Part shown: positions 8,370-18,344 of the stretch, piece after piece
Layout of the letters: every line of letters starts with the position of its first letter
Position numbering within the stretch: the stretch's first letter is position 1
DNA from: CAWJMN01 sp963844055
Lineage (GTDB): Bacteria; Planctomycetota; Planctomycetia; Pirellulales; Pirellulaceae
DNA: 64,000 nt
Direction of reading: 5' to 3'
Assembly: GCA_963844055.1 (NCBI GenBank)
Contig: CAWJMN010000002.1
Span: 496,001 to 560,000, forward strand
The notes under the pieces: generated by a model
The model's database searches: none
What the model was told of the DNA's origin: nothing
What the model saw: only the letters and a program-made list of their open reading frames with translations
Position numbers and translations under genes: made by a program

Positions 8370-9821
8370 ATGCCTGAAGCGTTTGATCCTTACTACATAT
8401 GGCTAGGCATTCCGCCGGAAGAGCAACCGGCCGACCACTATCGACTGCTGGGAATCCGCCGGTTCGAATCCAACCCCGACGTTATTTCCAACGCCGCCGA
8501 CCAACGTGTGCGTCACCTGCGCAGTTTGCAAACGGGCAAGCGTCAGCAAGAGTCCCAAAAACTACTCACCGAAATTTCGCAAGCGTCGGGCTGCTTGCTC
8601 GATCCTTCCAAACGCGGTGCGTACGATGCGCAGCTTCGCGCGCAAGATGCGGCTAAGGCCGCTCAGGCTGCCCCGGCAGGCTATCGCGTCATGCCCCCCA
8701 TCCCTGCAATGGCGCCCCCGGCAGGCTATCCAGCCGTACCCTACATGCCACCCCATGCGGCGATGCCGCAACACGTGCCACAAATTCCCGTCGCTGCCAC
8801 GATTGCGACGGCAGAGCCAGATATCGGCATCTCGCTGCGCACCTCCGGCCGTCGACAAAAATCTTCGCTCACTGGCCTGCTAGTTGGCGGCGCAGTCGCC
8901 CTCCTCGTTGTCACCGTTGCTGGTGCGATGACTTGGAAGCTTTTCACCACCGCCAAAAAGCCAGAACCGGTCATCGCACAAACGCCCCCGGTAGCTCCCG
9001 TTGTCACCACACCTCCACCGGTGCAAACGCCCCCTGTGACAACTCCCGAGGTTGATCCCGTCACCGAAGGGCCGAAGCCCGCAACAACTCCATCAACAAC
9101 GCCAGTTATTCCAGCAGTTACCACTCCATCGCCAACGCCAACGACTCCCACCACAACACCAACTAGCCCTCCCATAACCACTACGCCAGTTAAGCCCACT
9201 CCCGAAACGCCCGTCGCACCTGCGGTCGTGAAAGCGCCGCCACTTCCCGACAGTATTTCTGTCGAACTGGGCGAAACGATCGACGTTCTCAGCCTCGACA
9301 ACTTCACTCCGGTCTCCGGCAACTTTGATCGTGAGGAGGATTTAGTTTCTTCGACGGCGGGCCAATCCAACCTGTTTTCTACGCCAAAACTGTCGATTCC
9401 TAACGAGCAGATGATCTTGCTCGACTTCACGCCAGAAGCCGCTTCGCAAGGCCTTTTGATCACTTCAAAGATCGCCGGTCGCCGCTACACCGTAGGGATT
9501 GATGTTGCGACCGAGACTGGGGTTGTCAGCGGACTCGACATGGTTGATGGCACGCCGCTGAAGGAAGCGGTTGACAGCCCTTGGTGCATGCACAAAAAGG
9601 TTTTGGTCCCCGGTGAACGAGCGATCTTACAACTGGTTACTACCAAAAACCGCATCGTCCTGATGGTGAATGGAGATACCATCATCAACTGGCAAGGCTC
9701 GCCTAGCACGCTACTTCCCGATCAGACCCTCCTTCCGTTTAGCAACGCCAGTGGCTTTGCCGTCGCTGTGCTCGATGCCAAGTTCACCTTCAAGAAGGCG
9801 CAGGATCAGCGCCATCACTAA
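8370..9821 (+). CDS. planctomycete J-domain-like membrane protein with Pro/Thr-rich linker
   Basis: A protein of 483 aa. The first 90 residues (FDPYYIWLGIPPEEQP, DHYRLLGIRRFE, then DPSKRGAYDAQL) resemble a degenerate DnaJ-type domain widespread in planctomycetes; an HPD motif is not present, so ordinary Hsp70 stimulation is unlikely. A Pro/Ala-rich stretch follows, then one membrane segment (GLLVGGAVALLVVTVAGA, about residues 170-192), then about 90 residues of Pro/Thr-rich low-complexity linker, and finally a beta-rich domain of about 170 residues that would lie outside the cytoplasm. The ATG was chosen because the domain begins there; the frame extends upstream without a better start. Role is unknown. 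Confidence 0.75.
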   Translation: MPEAFDPYYIWLGIPPEEQPADHYRLLGIRRFESNPDVISNAADQRVRHLRSLQTGKRQQESQKLLTEISQASGCLLDPSKRGAYDAQLRAQDAAKAAQAAPAGYRVMPPIPAMAPPAGYPAVPYMPPHAAMPQHVPQIPVAATIATAEPDIGISLRTSGRRQKSSLTGLLVGGAVALLVVTVAGAMTWKLFTTAKKPEPVIAQTPPVAPVVTTPPPVQTPPVTTPEVDPVTEGPKPATTPSTTPVIPAVTTPSPTPTTPTTTPTSPPITTTPVKPTPETPVAPAVVKAPPLPDSISVELGETIDVLSLDNFTPVSGNFDREEDLVSSTAGQSNLFSTPKLSIPNEQMILLDFTPEAASQGLLITSKIAGRRYTVGIDVATETGVVSGLDMVDGTPLKEAVDSPWCMHKKVLVPGERAILQLVTTKNRIVLMVNGDTIINWQGSPSTLLPDQTLLPFSNASGFAVAVLDAKFTFKKAQDQRHH

Positions 9822-9852
9822 ACACAACTTGGGCACCGAAAACAAGGTTGCC

Positions 9853-10539
9853 ATGACAACCAAGCCAGGCGAAATCTCGATCGACCCTTCCAAGCCAGAT
9901 CCCGATCCCAGCATGCCAGCTCCCACCGTTCCACCAGCAACCGATCCCGCCACTACCCCTGCCAAAACCACAGCTAAAACCGATACCAAAACTCCCCCCA
10001 AAACCACGAAGTCCCCGCTGGGCAAGAAGGGCCAAAAGCTCGAACCAGGGCTCATGGTTCGCGTCACTGCCACAACCAATCACACCCCAACCGAGATGCT
10101 AGGAACGATCACATCGTTTGAAGATTTTCGCACTGCACTCTCGGGCCCCATTCGCGTTCACACCAGGCGCATTGGTGTCCGCGATGACTTCCACTACCTG
10201 GGCTTTGGCTACCTCATTCTCGACAAAGAAGAGACTGTCAAATTCAACATCACCAATGGCATTGTGCTTGTCGATGGCGCAAAACTAAACACGCCAACCT
10301 CAGGTACCGAGCCCGAGATCTTTGAAAAGAAGCTCCGCAAAGGAAGCCATCCAATCATCCTCCGTCCTTACGACCCACTAGAACCGGGTCCCATGTTTGA
10401 CATCAAAGATGCCAGTGGAAACGACTGCCTCTTCTACTCACCGACGGACCTGATGATCGAAATCCAAAAGCCGGTCCGCTATTACAACAGCGGCCAGCGC
10501 GGCCCCAGCGTCTTCATCTTCGGGAATCAGCCCGAGTAG
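9853..10539 (+). CDS. hypothetical protein with Pro/Thr/Lys-rich N-terminus
   Basis: A protein of 228 aa starting at an ATG 31 bases after the previous stop. No family was recognised. The first 70 residues are low-complexity (repeated DP, TT, PPK and AKT units) and are followed by a compact beta-rich part of about 150 residues containing FHYLGFGYLILD and FEKKLRKGSHPIILRPYDP. There is no signal peptide. The short gap and shared strand suggest co-transcription with the J-domain-like gene. The frame also runs back into that gene, but this internal ATG is the first sensible start. Confidence 0.65.
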   Translation: MTTKPGEISIDPSKPDPDPSMPAPTVPPATDPATTPAKTTAKTDTKTPPKTTKSPLGKKGQKLEPGLMVRVTATTNHTPTEMLGTITSFEDFRTALSGPIRVHTRRIGVRDDFHYLGFGYLILDKEETVKFNITNGIVLVDGAKLNTPTSGTEPEIFEKKLRKGSHPIILRPYDPLEPGPMFDIKDASGNDCLFYSPTDLMIEIQKPVRYYNSGQRGPSVFIFGNQPE

Positions 10540-10697
10540 CCCTCGCGCCGACCCAGCTAGCAGGCCGTAAAAGTCGGCCTGTCAGAAACCGCCCCAGGTA
10601 ACTAAACTTGAGGGTTGTGGGAAGAGTGCGGCTGCCTCTCTTTCGGCAGCGGCCACCTTTTGCCTCACATCACACAGAACCTAACCCCTTACCTATC

Positions 10698-11840
10698 ATG
10701 ACTTTGCGTTACTGGACTGCGGGCGAATCCCATGGCAAGGCACTCGTTGCGATGCTCGACGGCTTCCCTGCCGGGGTCGAGCTCAGCACCGATGTGATCA
10801 ATGTGGAGCTGCGCCGCCGCCAGGGTGGGTACGGCCGGGGCGGTCGTCAGCGGATCGAAACGGACACGATCGACATCCTTACGGGCATCTGGAAAAACGT
10901 CACCCTGGGCAGCCCCATTGCCTGCCAAGTCGTCAATCGTGACTACAAACTCGAGCGGCTCAACGACCTTCAGCGCCCTCGTCCTGGCCACGGCGATTTG
11001 ACCGGCGCCATCAAATACCTGGGCCCGATTCGTGGCATTCTAGAACGTGCCAGTGCTCGCGAGACGACCGTTCGCGTGGCAGCCGGCGCCATCGCTCGCC
11101 AGCTCCTATCACAGTTCGGCATTCAAGTCATTGGCTACGTCGTAGAGCTTGGCGGCATTGAGCTTCCTCCCGCCAATGGAACCTATGCAGAACGCATTGC
11201 GATGCGCGACGCAAGCGAAATCTATTCGCTCTGCCCGGATCGTGATGAATCGGTCAAACAACTCATTGATGAAACCGGTAAAGCCGGCGATACCCTTGGC
11301 GGCATCGTTGAAGTCAAAGTGGAAGGCCTCCCCTTTGGTCTTGGCACGCACGCCCAGTGGGACCTCAAGCTCGATGGCCGTTTGGCGCAAGCCGTCATGG
11401 CAATCCAAGCCATCAAAGGCGTAGAGATCGGCCTTGGCTTTCAAGCCGCTCGCTTACGCGGCTCCCAAGTTCATGATCCCATCTACTTTGACGAGTCCAA
11501 GCGTGAAGAACCAACGCTCGGCTACCATCGCCCCACTAACAATGCGGGCGGGCTTGAAGCGGGCATGACGAATGGCCAACCATTGGTAATTCGCGCTGCA
11601 AAGAAGCCGATCAGCACGCTGGCCAAAAAGCTCGATTCCGTCAACCTAGAAACCAAGCAACCCGAATCCGCTGATTACGAACGAAGCGATGTCTGCGCGG
11701 TCCCAGCGGCCAGCGTCATCGTAGAAAACGTCGTTGCCTTTGAAGTTGCCAAAGCACTGATTGAAAAGTTCGGAGGAGACAGTCTCGCCGAGATGCTCGC
11801 GCGATACGACCTCTTCCAAAAGATGGCGCGAGGACGCTAA
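10698..11840 (+). CDS. aroC: chorismate synthase
   Basis: A cytoplasmic enzyme of 380 aa that converts 5-enolpyruvylshikimate 3-phosphate to chorismate using reduced FMN, the last shikimate step. Signatures visible are the start RYWTAGESHGKALVAMLDG, RRRQGGYGRGGRQRIETD, the RPGHGDLTGAIKY motif and ERASARETTVRVAAGA, and near the C-terminus NNAGGLEAGMTNGQPLVIRA. Length is typical. The open frame extends 30 codons upstream, but the ATG at 10698 begins exactly at the family N-terminus. aroB lies 36 kb away in this window, so the pathway genes are dispersed. Confidence 0.97.
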   Translation: MTLRYWTAGESHGKALVAMLDGFPAGVELSTDVINVELRRRQGGYGRGGRQRIETDTIDILTGIWKNVTLGSPIACQVVNRDYKLERLNDLQRPRPGHGDLTGAIKYLGPIRGILERASARETTVRVAAGAIARQLLSQFGIQVIGYVVELGGIELPPANGTYAERIAMRDASEIYSLCPDRDESVKQLIDETGKAGDTLGGIVEVKVEGLPFGLGTHAQWDLKLDGRLAQAVMAIQAIKGVEIGLGFQAARLRGSQVHDPIYFDESKREEPTLGYHRPTNNAGGLEAGMTNGQPLVIRAAKKPISTLAKKLDSVNLETKQPESADYERSDVCAVPAASVIVENVVAFEVAKALIEKFGGDSLAEMLARYDLFQKMARGR

Positions 11841-11921
11841 CCATCACCCCAAACCGATCGCTAGGCCCCTGCTCTTCACTCGTTTGAGAAAAGAGCTGGC
11901 ATACGAACAAGGATGTTCGCC

Positions 11922-13298
11922 ATGGCAAACACAACACCCTCTCGCAAACCACTACGTCCTTCACGCTACGTATGGTTTGTCCGTGCGCTGTTCCTCCTGC
12001 TGGGTGTTGCGCCCGTTTTGGCCGTAGCCGCACTTTCTGCCAAGCACACTCTGCCTGGCTTTGGCATCGCTCAGCGCGGCGAATGGCAGCGAGAACTATC
12101 CCGCCGACTTGGCACTTCCGTCGAAATCGAGTCCATCAAGTATCCCGCTCCACACCTCGCCCGCCTGACGAATCTTGTTCTTCTCAATCCAGAAACCCAC
12201 AAGCCACTCGCCCGAATTCCTCGTGCTGATGTCCTTAGCACCACAGAAGGCTTTCACGTTCATTGCGAAACGCCCGAGATCCTTTCGTCAGATATTCTCT
12301 GGCTTCAGCGACTTGCCGAGCGCGCCATCCTGGAAATGCCCGGCGAAGAACTCGCACCGCTAACGGTGGAATTGGGGGATGTTCACGTTCCTATCAACGC
12401 CAAACAATCCCAAACCCTCCACGCGGTTCAGTTCCAGCTAACTCCACTCCCCGAAGGGCCGGTCGCCAACCTACTGTTCCATCTGCCAGGCGAAGATGCC
12501 AGCAGCGTCACCGAACTCATCTTGCAGCGTGATCGCTCCCAAGAATCTCCCTCCACACAGTGGCAGCTAACAACGTCACCACAGGGTCTGCCGTTGGCCC
12601 TGATGACACCCTTTTGTCCCAGCGCAAACTCCATGGGGGACCAAGCCAACTTTCGCGGCAATGCGAAGCTCACGCTGGCGGCAACCACCAAATGTCAACT
12701 CGAAGGGGCCATCGCCCCCATCGACCTTGATCGCTTAATTGCTCAGCCCTTTCGGCAACCACTCGCCGGGAAGGCCACGCTGACGCTTGCCGAAGCAACC
12801 TTGGAAGATGGCCATCTCGTTTCTGCGCACGGCGCCGTCACTTGCAGTGATGGACACATTGGCAAAGACCTATTCGCAGCTGCCAAGCAACATCTGCAAC
12901 TGCTAACCCCGACCGAACAAACGATTCCGACAACAGGTACGATGCGATTTCAGCATCTCCATCTCGGCTTCATCATCGAACAAGACACGCTTGCCCTTTC
13001 AAGCTCTTCTCCTGATCCCGCAGGCGACAATGTCTTGCTGGCCACTCGCCTAGAAGTCCTCCTGCGGGCACCCACCAATCACCGGGTCGACAATGCAGGC
13101 ACGCGTATCGCGCGCACGCTCATCCCAAGCCTAGATCGCCAATTTCCCAGCAACCAGCAACTCGTCGCACTTCTTTCGTGGCTTCCACGCAGCCATTCGA
13201 CCTCGGCCGGCACCCTGATCGGAGAAACGCCAACCCGTCCTACGGCGCGGCCGGTTCACAAGACCAACAGCCGCATCATCCAGGAAAACAACAACTAG
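11922..13298 (+). CDS. AsmA-like hypothetical protein, single N-terminal membrane anchor
   Basis: A protein of 458 aa. An AAGGA site eight bases upstream supports the ATG at 11922 over the ATG nine bases earlier. After a basic start comes one membrane segment (ALFLLLGVAPVLAVAALS), then a long periplasmic part made of alternating beta-strand-like stretches. The sequence ELSRRLGTSVEIESIKYPAP resembles the opening repeat of AsmA/DUF3971-type proteins that shape or transport envelope lipids; this is an inference from pattern only. The tail is Thr/Asn-rich. It follows aroC by 80 bases and is convergent with the DUF1501 gene. Confidence 0.6.
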   Translation: MANTTPSRKPLRPSRYVWFVRALFLLLGVAPVLAVAALSAKHTLPGFGIAQRGEWQRELSRRLGTSVEIESIKYPAPHLARLTNLVLLNPETHKPLARIPRADVLSTTEGFHVHCETPEILSSDILWLQRLAERAILEMPGEELAPLTVELGDVHVPINAKQSQTLHAVQFQLTPLPEGPVANLLFHLPGEDASSVTELILQRDRSQESPSTQWQLTTSPQGLPLALMTPFCPSANSMGDQANFRGNAKLTLAATTKCQLEGAIAPIDLDRLIAQPFRQPLAGKATLTLAEATLEDGHLVSAHGAVTCSDGHIGKDLFAAAKQHLQLLTPTEQTIPTTGTMRFQHLHLGFIIEQDTLALSSSSPDPAGDNVLLATRLEVLLRAPTNHRVDNAGTRIARTLIPSLDRQFPSNQQLVALLSWLPRSHSTSAGTLIGETPTRPTARPVHKTNSRIIQENNN

Positions 13299-13330
13299 CG
13301 CCACCAACAAAAGCGGCACCAAGTGTTCAA

Positions 13331-14764
13331 TTAAACGAGGATCTCACGTACCACCTTGCCATGCACATCCGTCAAACGGAAGTCGCGCCCCTGGTAGCGA
13401 TACGTTAGCCGTTCGTGATCAATCCCCAGGCAGTGCAACATCGTGGCGTGCAAATCGTGGATGTGGACCGGGTCCTTCACGATGTTGTAACCGTAGTCAT
13501 CAGTCTCACCATGAACGAGGCCCGGCTTCATCCCGCCCCCTGCCATCCACATCGTAAAGCAGCGGCCATGATGATCCCGCCCATAGTCCGCCTGCAACGA
13601 ACCTTGGCTATAGACAGAACGACCAAACTCACCGCCCCAAATCACCAGCGTGTCATCCAGCATGCCCAGCCGTTTCAGGTCCGCAATTAATGCCGACTGT
13701 GGCTGATCAACGTCGCTACACTGCTTCGGAATGTTTGAAGGCAAGTTGCCATGGTTGTCCCAGCCGCGATGGTACAGCTGTACAAATCGTACGCCCCGTT
13801 CCACCAGACGCCGCGCCAACAAACAATTGGCCGCAAACGTTCCCGGCTTCTTCGCATTAGGGCCGTACATCTCCATCGTCTCGGCCGACTCTTTAGAAAG
13901 GTCCGTCAGCTCCGGAACCGAGGTCTGCATCCGAAACGCCATTTCATACTGGGCGATTCGCGTCCGAATTTCAGGATCCCCTTCCTGCTCATGCGCGATA
14001 CCATTCAAGGCCGACAGCCCATCCAGCATCTTGCGACGCATCGCCCGATCAATCCCCGGAGGGTCCGACAGATAAAGGACCGGGTCGCTTCCACTGCGGA
14101 GTTTCACCCCTTGATGGCTCGACGGCAAAAATCCACTGCCCCACAGGCGATCCAGCAGCCCCTGGTTCGCATCGTTCCCGGTCCCGTGCGAAATCATGAC
14201 CACAAATGCTGGCAGATCCTGCGCTTCACTTCCTAGGCCATAACTTAGCCAGGAACCCAGCGACGGCCGCCCCGGCTGTTGCGAACCGGTCTGCATGAAC
14301 GTGATCGCCGGATCGTGATTGATCGCTTCCGTATTGACCGACCGCACAATGCACAGGTCATCAACCATCTTGGCCGTATGAGGCAACAGCTCGCTAACCC
14401 ACGCTCCCGACTTGCCATGCTGCGCGAACTTGAACTTCGGAGCCACTACCGGAAAGCTCTTTTGCCCCGAGGTCATCCCCGTTACACGCTGCCCCTGGCG
14501 AATGCTGTCAGGAAGTTCCGTCCCATGCAGTTCAGGCAGCTTCGCCTTGTAGTCAAGCAGCTCCAATTGCGACGGACCGCCCGACTGAAACAAGTAGATC
14601 ACTCGCTTTGCCTTGGGCGCAAAGTGTGGCAGCAGCTTCATCGGATCTTCGGCTGCGTTTGCACTTCCTCCCCCCAGCAATGAAGCCAGCGCCGCAGAGC
14701 CCAATACCGAATGCCCCAGAAAGTGACGACGATTCAGCGGTGATTGACCATGGAAAAGATTCAT
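13331..14764 (-). CDS. DUF1501 protein, Tat-exported
   Basis: A protein of 477 aa of the sulfatase/phosphatase-like DUF1501 family. It begins with a twin-arginine signal (NRRHFLGHSVLGSAALASLL), then the family opening KRVIYLFQSGGPSQLELLDYK. Further family blocks are DLCIVRSVNTEAINHDPA, the FVQLYHRGWDNHGNLPSN segment, VIWGGEFGRS, and GRDHHGRCFTMWMAGGG near the C-terminus, which resemble alkaline-phosphatase-superfamily metal sites. It starts six bases after the stop of the PSD1-type gene, so both form one operon. This gene pair is a planctomycete hallmark; its substrate is not established. Confidence 0.92.
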   Translation of the reverse strand: MNLFHGQSPLNRRHFLGHSVLGSAALASLLGGGSANAAEDPMKLLPHFAPKAKRVIYLFQSGGPSQLELLDYKAKLPELHGTELPDSIRQGQRVTGMTSGQKSFPVVAPKFKFAQHGKSGAWVSELLPHTAKMVDDLCIVRSVNTEAINHDPAITFMQTGSQQPGRPSLGSWLSYGLGSEAQDLPAFVVMISHGTGNDANQGLLDRLWGSGFLPSSHQGVKLRSGSDPVLYLSDPPGIDRAMRRKMLDGLSALNGIAHEQEGDPEIRTRIAQYEMAFRMQTSVPELTDLSKESAETMEMYGPNAKKPGTFAANCLLARRLVERGVRFVQLYHRGWDNHGNLPSNIPKQCSDVDQPQSALIADLKRLGMLDDTLVIWGGEFGRSVYSQGSLQADYGRDHHGRCFTMWMAGGGMKPGLVHGETDDYGYNIVKDPVHIHDLHATMLHCLGIDHERLTYRYQGRDFRLTDVHGKVVREILV

Positions 14765-14770
14765 TGCGAA

Positions 14771-17700
14771 TTACCTCTTAGAAATCGTTTCGTCAAGATT
14801 CAGCAGCATGCTCGCCACCGTTGTCCACGCCGCCAAATCCTTCTCATCCAGCGATGCATCGGGAACAGACTCCCCGACATGCAGCAGCTTCTTCGCCGCA
14901 TCGCCATCCACCGCAAACTTCGCCCGTGCTTCTTCATGCATCGACATCAGCACATTCTGCTCAGCCGCACTCGGCTCCCGTGCAACCGCCAGCTTAAACC
15001 CCAGGGCAAGCGTCCCCTTCGCATCACCTCCGCCCCCCTTCATCATCCGCTCCGCCAACTTTCGCGAAGCCTCTACATAGGTCGGGTCATTCAGCAGCAC
15101 CAACGATTGCAGCGGCGTATTTGTACGTGCCCTGCGAGCCAAACAAACCTCGCGATTTGGCGCGTCAAAGCTCATCAGCCCTGGCGGCGGACAAGTCCGC
15201 TTCCAAAAGGTGTACATGCTCCGTCGATAAAGGCCTTCACCCTTATCTGCCACATAATGGCCGCGACGTTCCACCGTTACGTCTTCCCACAGGCCATCCG
15301 GCTGATACGGTTTCACGCTGGGTCCACCAACCTTGTCCTTCACCAATAGCCCGCTGATCGCCAGTGCATTATCTCGCACCACTTCGGCCGGCAATCGGAA
15401 CCGCGGCCCCCGTCCCAGCCATTGATTCTCGGGATCTTGTTCACGCTGCTCCTTCGTGGCTCGCGAGGTCTGCCGATACGTGGCCGACATCACCAACTGT
15501 TTTTGCAGCGATTTGACATTCCACTTCGAAGCGATTAACTCTGTCGCCAAATAGTCCAGCAGTTCCTGATGCGTTGGCATCGTGCCGGTTGCACCAAAAT
15601 CGTCGACCGTCTTCACAATGCCAGTCCCAAATAGCATCTGCCACCAGCGATTTACAGCCACGCGAGCCGTCAGCGGGTTCGCAGGGTCCACCAACCATTT
15701 GGCAAGTCCCAACCGATCATGAGATGCCCCTTCAGGCAGCGGTGAAAGTGCGGCCGGAACTCCAGGCTTTACCTGTTCGCCAAGCTGATCGTACTGTCCC
15801 CGCTTCAAAATGAACGTATCACGTGGAGCGGCCATTTCCTGCATGATCATCACCGCAGGAATCCCCTTCTCCAAATCCGTCTTGGCCTTTACCACAGACG
15901 CCAGCTCGGCCTTGGACTTGGCATATTCCGTATCCAATCGATCTAGGAACAATCGCCCAAGCTGCTTCTTTTGATCATCATTTCGAGCCTCTGGCGCGAT
16001 AGCTACAAGATCCACTACCAGTGAGACCGGCTGTCCCATCATCCACTGCAAGACATTTTCAGCACTCAGTGCTCCACGGTAGAAATGCACTTCATCAAGC
16101 TGTCCCTTAAAAGGAAGCGAAACCTCGCGTCGCCCCAAGTGCAGCGTCTTCTTCGTCAGAATCGAGCCGCTCAAGTTGTCATTCGTGATATCAACCGGCT
16201 CCAGCTTCCCGTCGATATAAACCTTAACCCCTGCTCCCTTCTTCGAGCCGTCATAAGTCACAACGACATGCTGCCAAGCGTCTGCCACCAGTGCTTTTTT
16301 GGTAACCACTTTAATCGCGCTGCTCGGCCAAACGCTTACTAGATGGCAAGCGACCTTTCCCCCTTCCAACAACAAGTCGTAACCTTGAAAGCTCGCCCCT
16401 TCATCCATTTTTGACAGGATCGCAAGCGGCTCACCCACTGTGCTGGGCTTTACCCAAGCGCCAATGGTGAATGAATCGCCAGAATCAAACGCGGCCTGTT
16501 CCCCCAAGTCGACCAAGCCCTTTCCATTCAGTTCAAGCGCACCGCCAACCTTCCCCGGCACCCAGCGTGACTCTCCCTGAATCGCGCCAACCAGCCCGGT
16601 TCCCACCTCATCACGAACTTGCTTTCCCTCAGGTTCATTCAGCGCCAGCCGATGTAGTAATCCATCTCCTGCCAGCTTTTTCAGCTCTTCCACAGGGTGA
16701 CTTGCCAACCATTTCTCCATCGCGGCAGGCGCATCAGCCTCGTGCTGAGCAATTTGCTTTTCTAAGTTCAGCTTTTGCTGATCCAACTTGTCCAGCTCTG
16801 CCTGCTGAACCTTGCTGGGGACTTTGATAAATGGCACGGCCGCCATAAAGCTGCTATAGCCTGCCTGCTTTTCATCAACGCTGTTGTAAAACGCAAACAG
16901 CTGAAAGTATTCCTTCTGCGTGAACGGATCAAACTTATGATCGTGACACCGAGCGCACTGCATCGACAAACCGAGGAAGATCGTCGCCGTGGTATGCACC
17001 TTGTCGGCCACATACTCCACTCGATACTCTTCCGCGATAATACCCCCTTCGGTATTGTGCCCCTGGTTGCGATGAAAGGCCGTCGCTACCTTTTGCGATA
17101 GGGTTGGATTGGGAAGTAAATCCCCTGCGATCTGTTCCACAATAAACCGGTCGTACGGCATATTCTTATCGAACGCATCGATCACCCAATCTCGCCAGGG
17201 CCACATCGTTCGATCTTCATCGTTGTTGTAGCCGTTGGTGTCTGCATACCGTGCTGCATCAAGCCAGTCCATTGCCATCCGCTCGGCATATTGCGGCGAA
17301 GCAAGCAGTCGATCCACCACCTTTTCATACGCATTGTCCGAGGTATCCGTCAAAAATGCGTCAAGCTCTTCCTTCGTGGGTGGAAGCCCCGTCAAATCCA
17401 AGGTCACTCGTCGCAAGAGCGTTCCACGATCGGCTTCTGCCGAAGGAGTCATCTTTCGCGAAAGCAACTTCTGCAGAATAAACCGATCAACGGCATTCTT
17501 CGCCCAACCATTGCCATCGACATTCGGCACGGCAGGCCGCTGTGGCGTAACAAACGCCCAATGCTTCGTGTACTTAGCCCCCTGCTCGATCCAATGCTTC
17601 AGCAACTCTTTCTGCTTGGCACTCAGCGGCTTTTTGGTAGCCGGCGGAGGCATCTGCTCCTCTTCGTCCGTGGAATCAATCCGGGCCACCAAATGACTGG

Positions 17701-17995
17701 CGGCCACATCACCTACCACAATCGCCTTCTTTCCAATGGCCGATTCTCGAACATCCAAACGCAACTCTCCCTTGCGTCCCTGTTCATCTGGACCATGGCA
17801 GGCAAAGCAGTGCTGCGACAAAATCGGCTGAATATCTCTCGCAAAATCGACTTCAACAGTCGGCTCAGCTCCAACCACTGGCAACGAAAGGACCGCCGTC
17901 AAAACCAGCACCAAGCCACACCATGCGGCCCTGGTTCCGATCCCCAGCGCAGTTCCTACGCTGATCGTTTTGTCTGTCACGTTTTCTTTTGCCAT
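14771..17995 (-). CDS. PSCyt1-DUF1549-LamG-DUF1553 secreted protein (PSD1 type)
   Basis: A protein of 1074 aa. An AGGTGG site precedes the ATG at 17995. A signal or anchor helix ends near VVGA and is followed by a planctomycete cytochrome-c-like domain with one heme motif, CFACHGPDEQG. Then come DUF1549 (AVDRFILQKLLSRK through CARCHDHKFDPFT, another CxxCH), a LamG jelly-roll (FTIGAWVKPS through LDEVHFYRGALSAEN), and DUF1553 (DRLGLAKWLVDPANPLTARVAVNRWWQ through NTPLQSLVLLNDPTYVEASR). The arrangement fits an exported heme protein acting with its DUF1501 partner, perhaps on polysaccharides. That role is inferred from genome context in the phylum, not shown. Confidence 0.93.
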   Translation of the reverse strand: MAKENVTDKTISVGTALGIGTRAAWCGLVLVLTAVLSLPVVGAEPTVEVDFARDIQPILSQHCFACHGPDEQGRKGELRLDVRESAIGKKAIVVGDVAASHLVARIDSTDEEEQMPPPATKKPLSAKQKELLKHWIEQGAKYTKHWAFVTPQRPAVPNVDGNGWAKNAVDRFILQKLLSRKMTPSAEADRGTLLRRVTLDLTGLPPTKEELDAFLTDTSDNAYEKVVDRLLASPQYAERMAMDWLDAARYADTNGYNNDEDRTMWPWRDWVIDAFDKNMPYDRFIVEQIAGDLLPNPTLSQKVATAFHRNQGHNTEGGIIAEEYRVEYVADKVHTTATIFLGLSMQCARCHDHKFDPFTQKEYFQLFAFYNSVDEKQAGYSSFMAAVPFIKVPSKVQQAELDKLDQQKLNLEKQIAQHEADAPAAMEKWLASHPVEELKKLAGDGLLHRLALNEPEGKQVRDEVGTGLVGAIQGESRWVPGKVGGALELNGKGLVDLGEQAAFDSGDSFTIGAWVKPSTVGEPLAILSKMDEGASFQGYDLLLEGGKVACHLVSVWPSSAIKVVTKKALVADAWQHVVVTYDGSKKGAGVKVYIDGKLEPVDITNDNLSGSILTKKTLHLGRREVSLPFKGQLDEVHFYRGALSAENVLQWMMGQPVSLVVDLVAIAPEARNDDQKKQLGRLFLDRLDTEYAKSKAELASVVKAKTDLEKGIPAVMIMQEMAAPRDTFILKRGQYDQLGEQVKPGVPAALSPLPEGASHDRLGLAKWLVDPANPLTARVAVNRWWQMLFGTGIVKTVDDFGATGTMPTHQELLDYLATELIASKWNVKSLQKQLVMSATYRQTSRATKEQREQDPENQWLGRGPRFRLPAEVVRDNALAISGLLVKDKVGGPSVKPYQPDGLWEDVTVERRGHYVADKGEGLYRRSMYTFWKRTCPPPGLMSFDAPNREVCLARRARTNTPLQSLVLLNDPTYVEASRKLAERMMKGGGGDAKGTLALGFKLAVAREPSAAEQNVLMSMHEEARAKFAVDGDAAKKLLHVGESVPDASLDEKDLAAWTTVASMLLNLDETISKR

Positions 17996-18344
17996 GGAAA
18001 CCACCTTGCCATCCATCTATCAAACCGACATTCGTCCACGTGGCTAAAAAACCGTTCAAGCCGACACGCCACTGAACACCTGTTCTAGTTTACCAGCCTG
18101 TCCAACCCGAAACCAGCGCCAGGAAAATGTATTGCAATACTTTTAACTACTTATTCACCAGTGACCTAACGTGTCACTAGACAACTCTACGCCCATTGCA
18201 ATGCACGTGTGTCACAAACGCACACTCCCCTGCACACCTTACAGGCGCAAAAAAGAAGCCCCTCCATCAGCACGATGAAGGGGCTCCTGATTTAACTAGC
18301 ACTACATGCGATCCCGTTTTGCGATCATTTGCAGAAACGTTCAA
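17996..18344. other. intergenic region upstream of the PSD1 operon
   Basis: About 350 bases with no gene. It holds the promoter of the PSD1-DUF1501 operon and, at 18257-18285, the terminator of the PQQ gene. The middle (18110-18240) is AT-richer than its surroundings. Confidence 0.4.
18257..18285 (-). terminator. rho-independent terminator after the PQQ propeller gene
   Basis: On the minus strand AGCCCCTTCATC pairs with GATGGAGGGGCT (one mismatch) around a five-base loop and is followed by TCTTTTTTG. It begins about 60 bases past the stop codon. Confidence 0.85.

Noticed and set aside
9288..9294. CTC AGC C, the same heptamer as the hydroxylase frameshift site
   Set aside because: Here it is read in the normal frame inside the J-domain-like protein (Leu-Ser-Leu) with no loss of frame. 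It was kept only as evidence that the heptamer alone does not cause frameshifting.
8741..9463. Gly/Val-rich 240-codon minus-strand open frame
   Set aside because: It is the antisense image of the Pro/Thr-rich linker; low complexity gives an open frame by itself.
10559..10582. Inverted repeat CAGGCCG/CGGCCTG between the 228-residue gene and aroC
   Set aside because: The stem is good but no T-tract follows on either strand, so it cannot be called a terminator.
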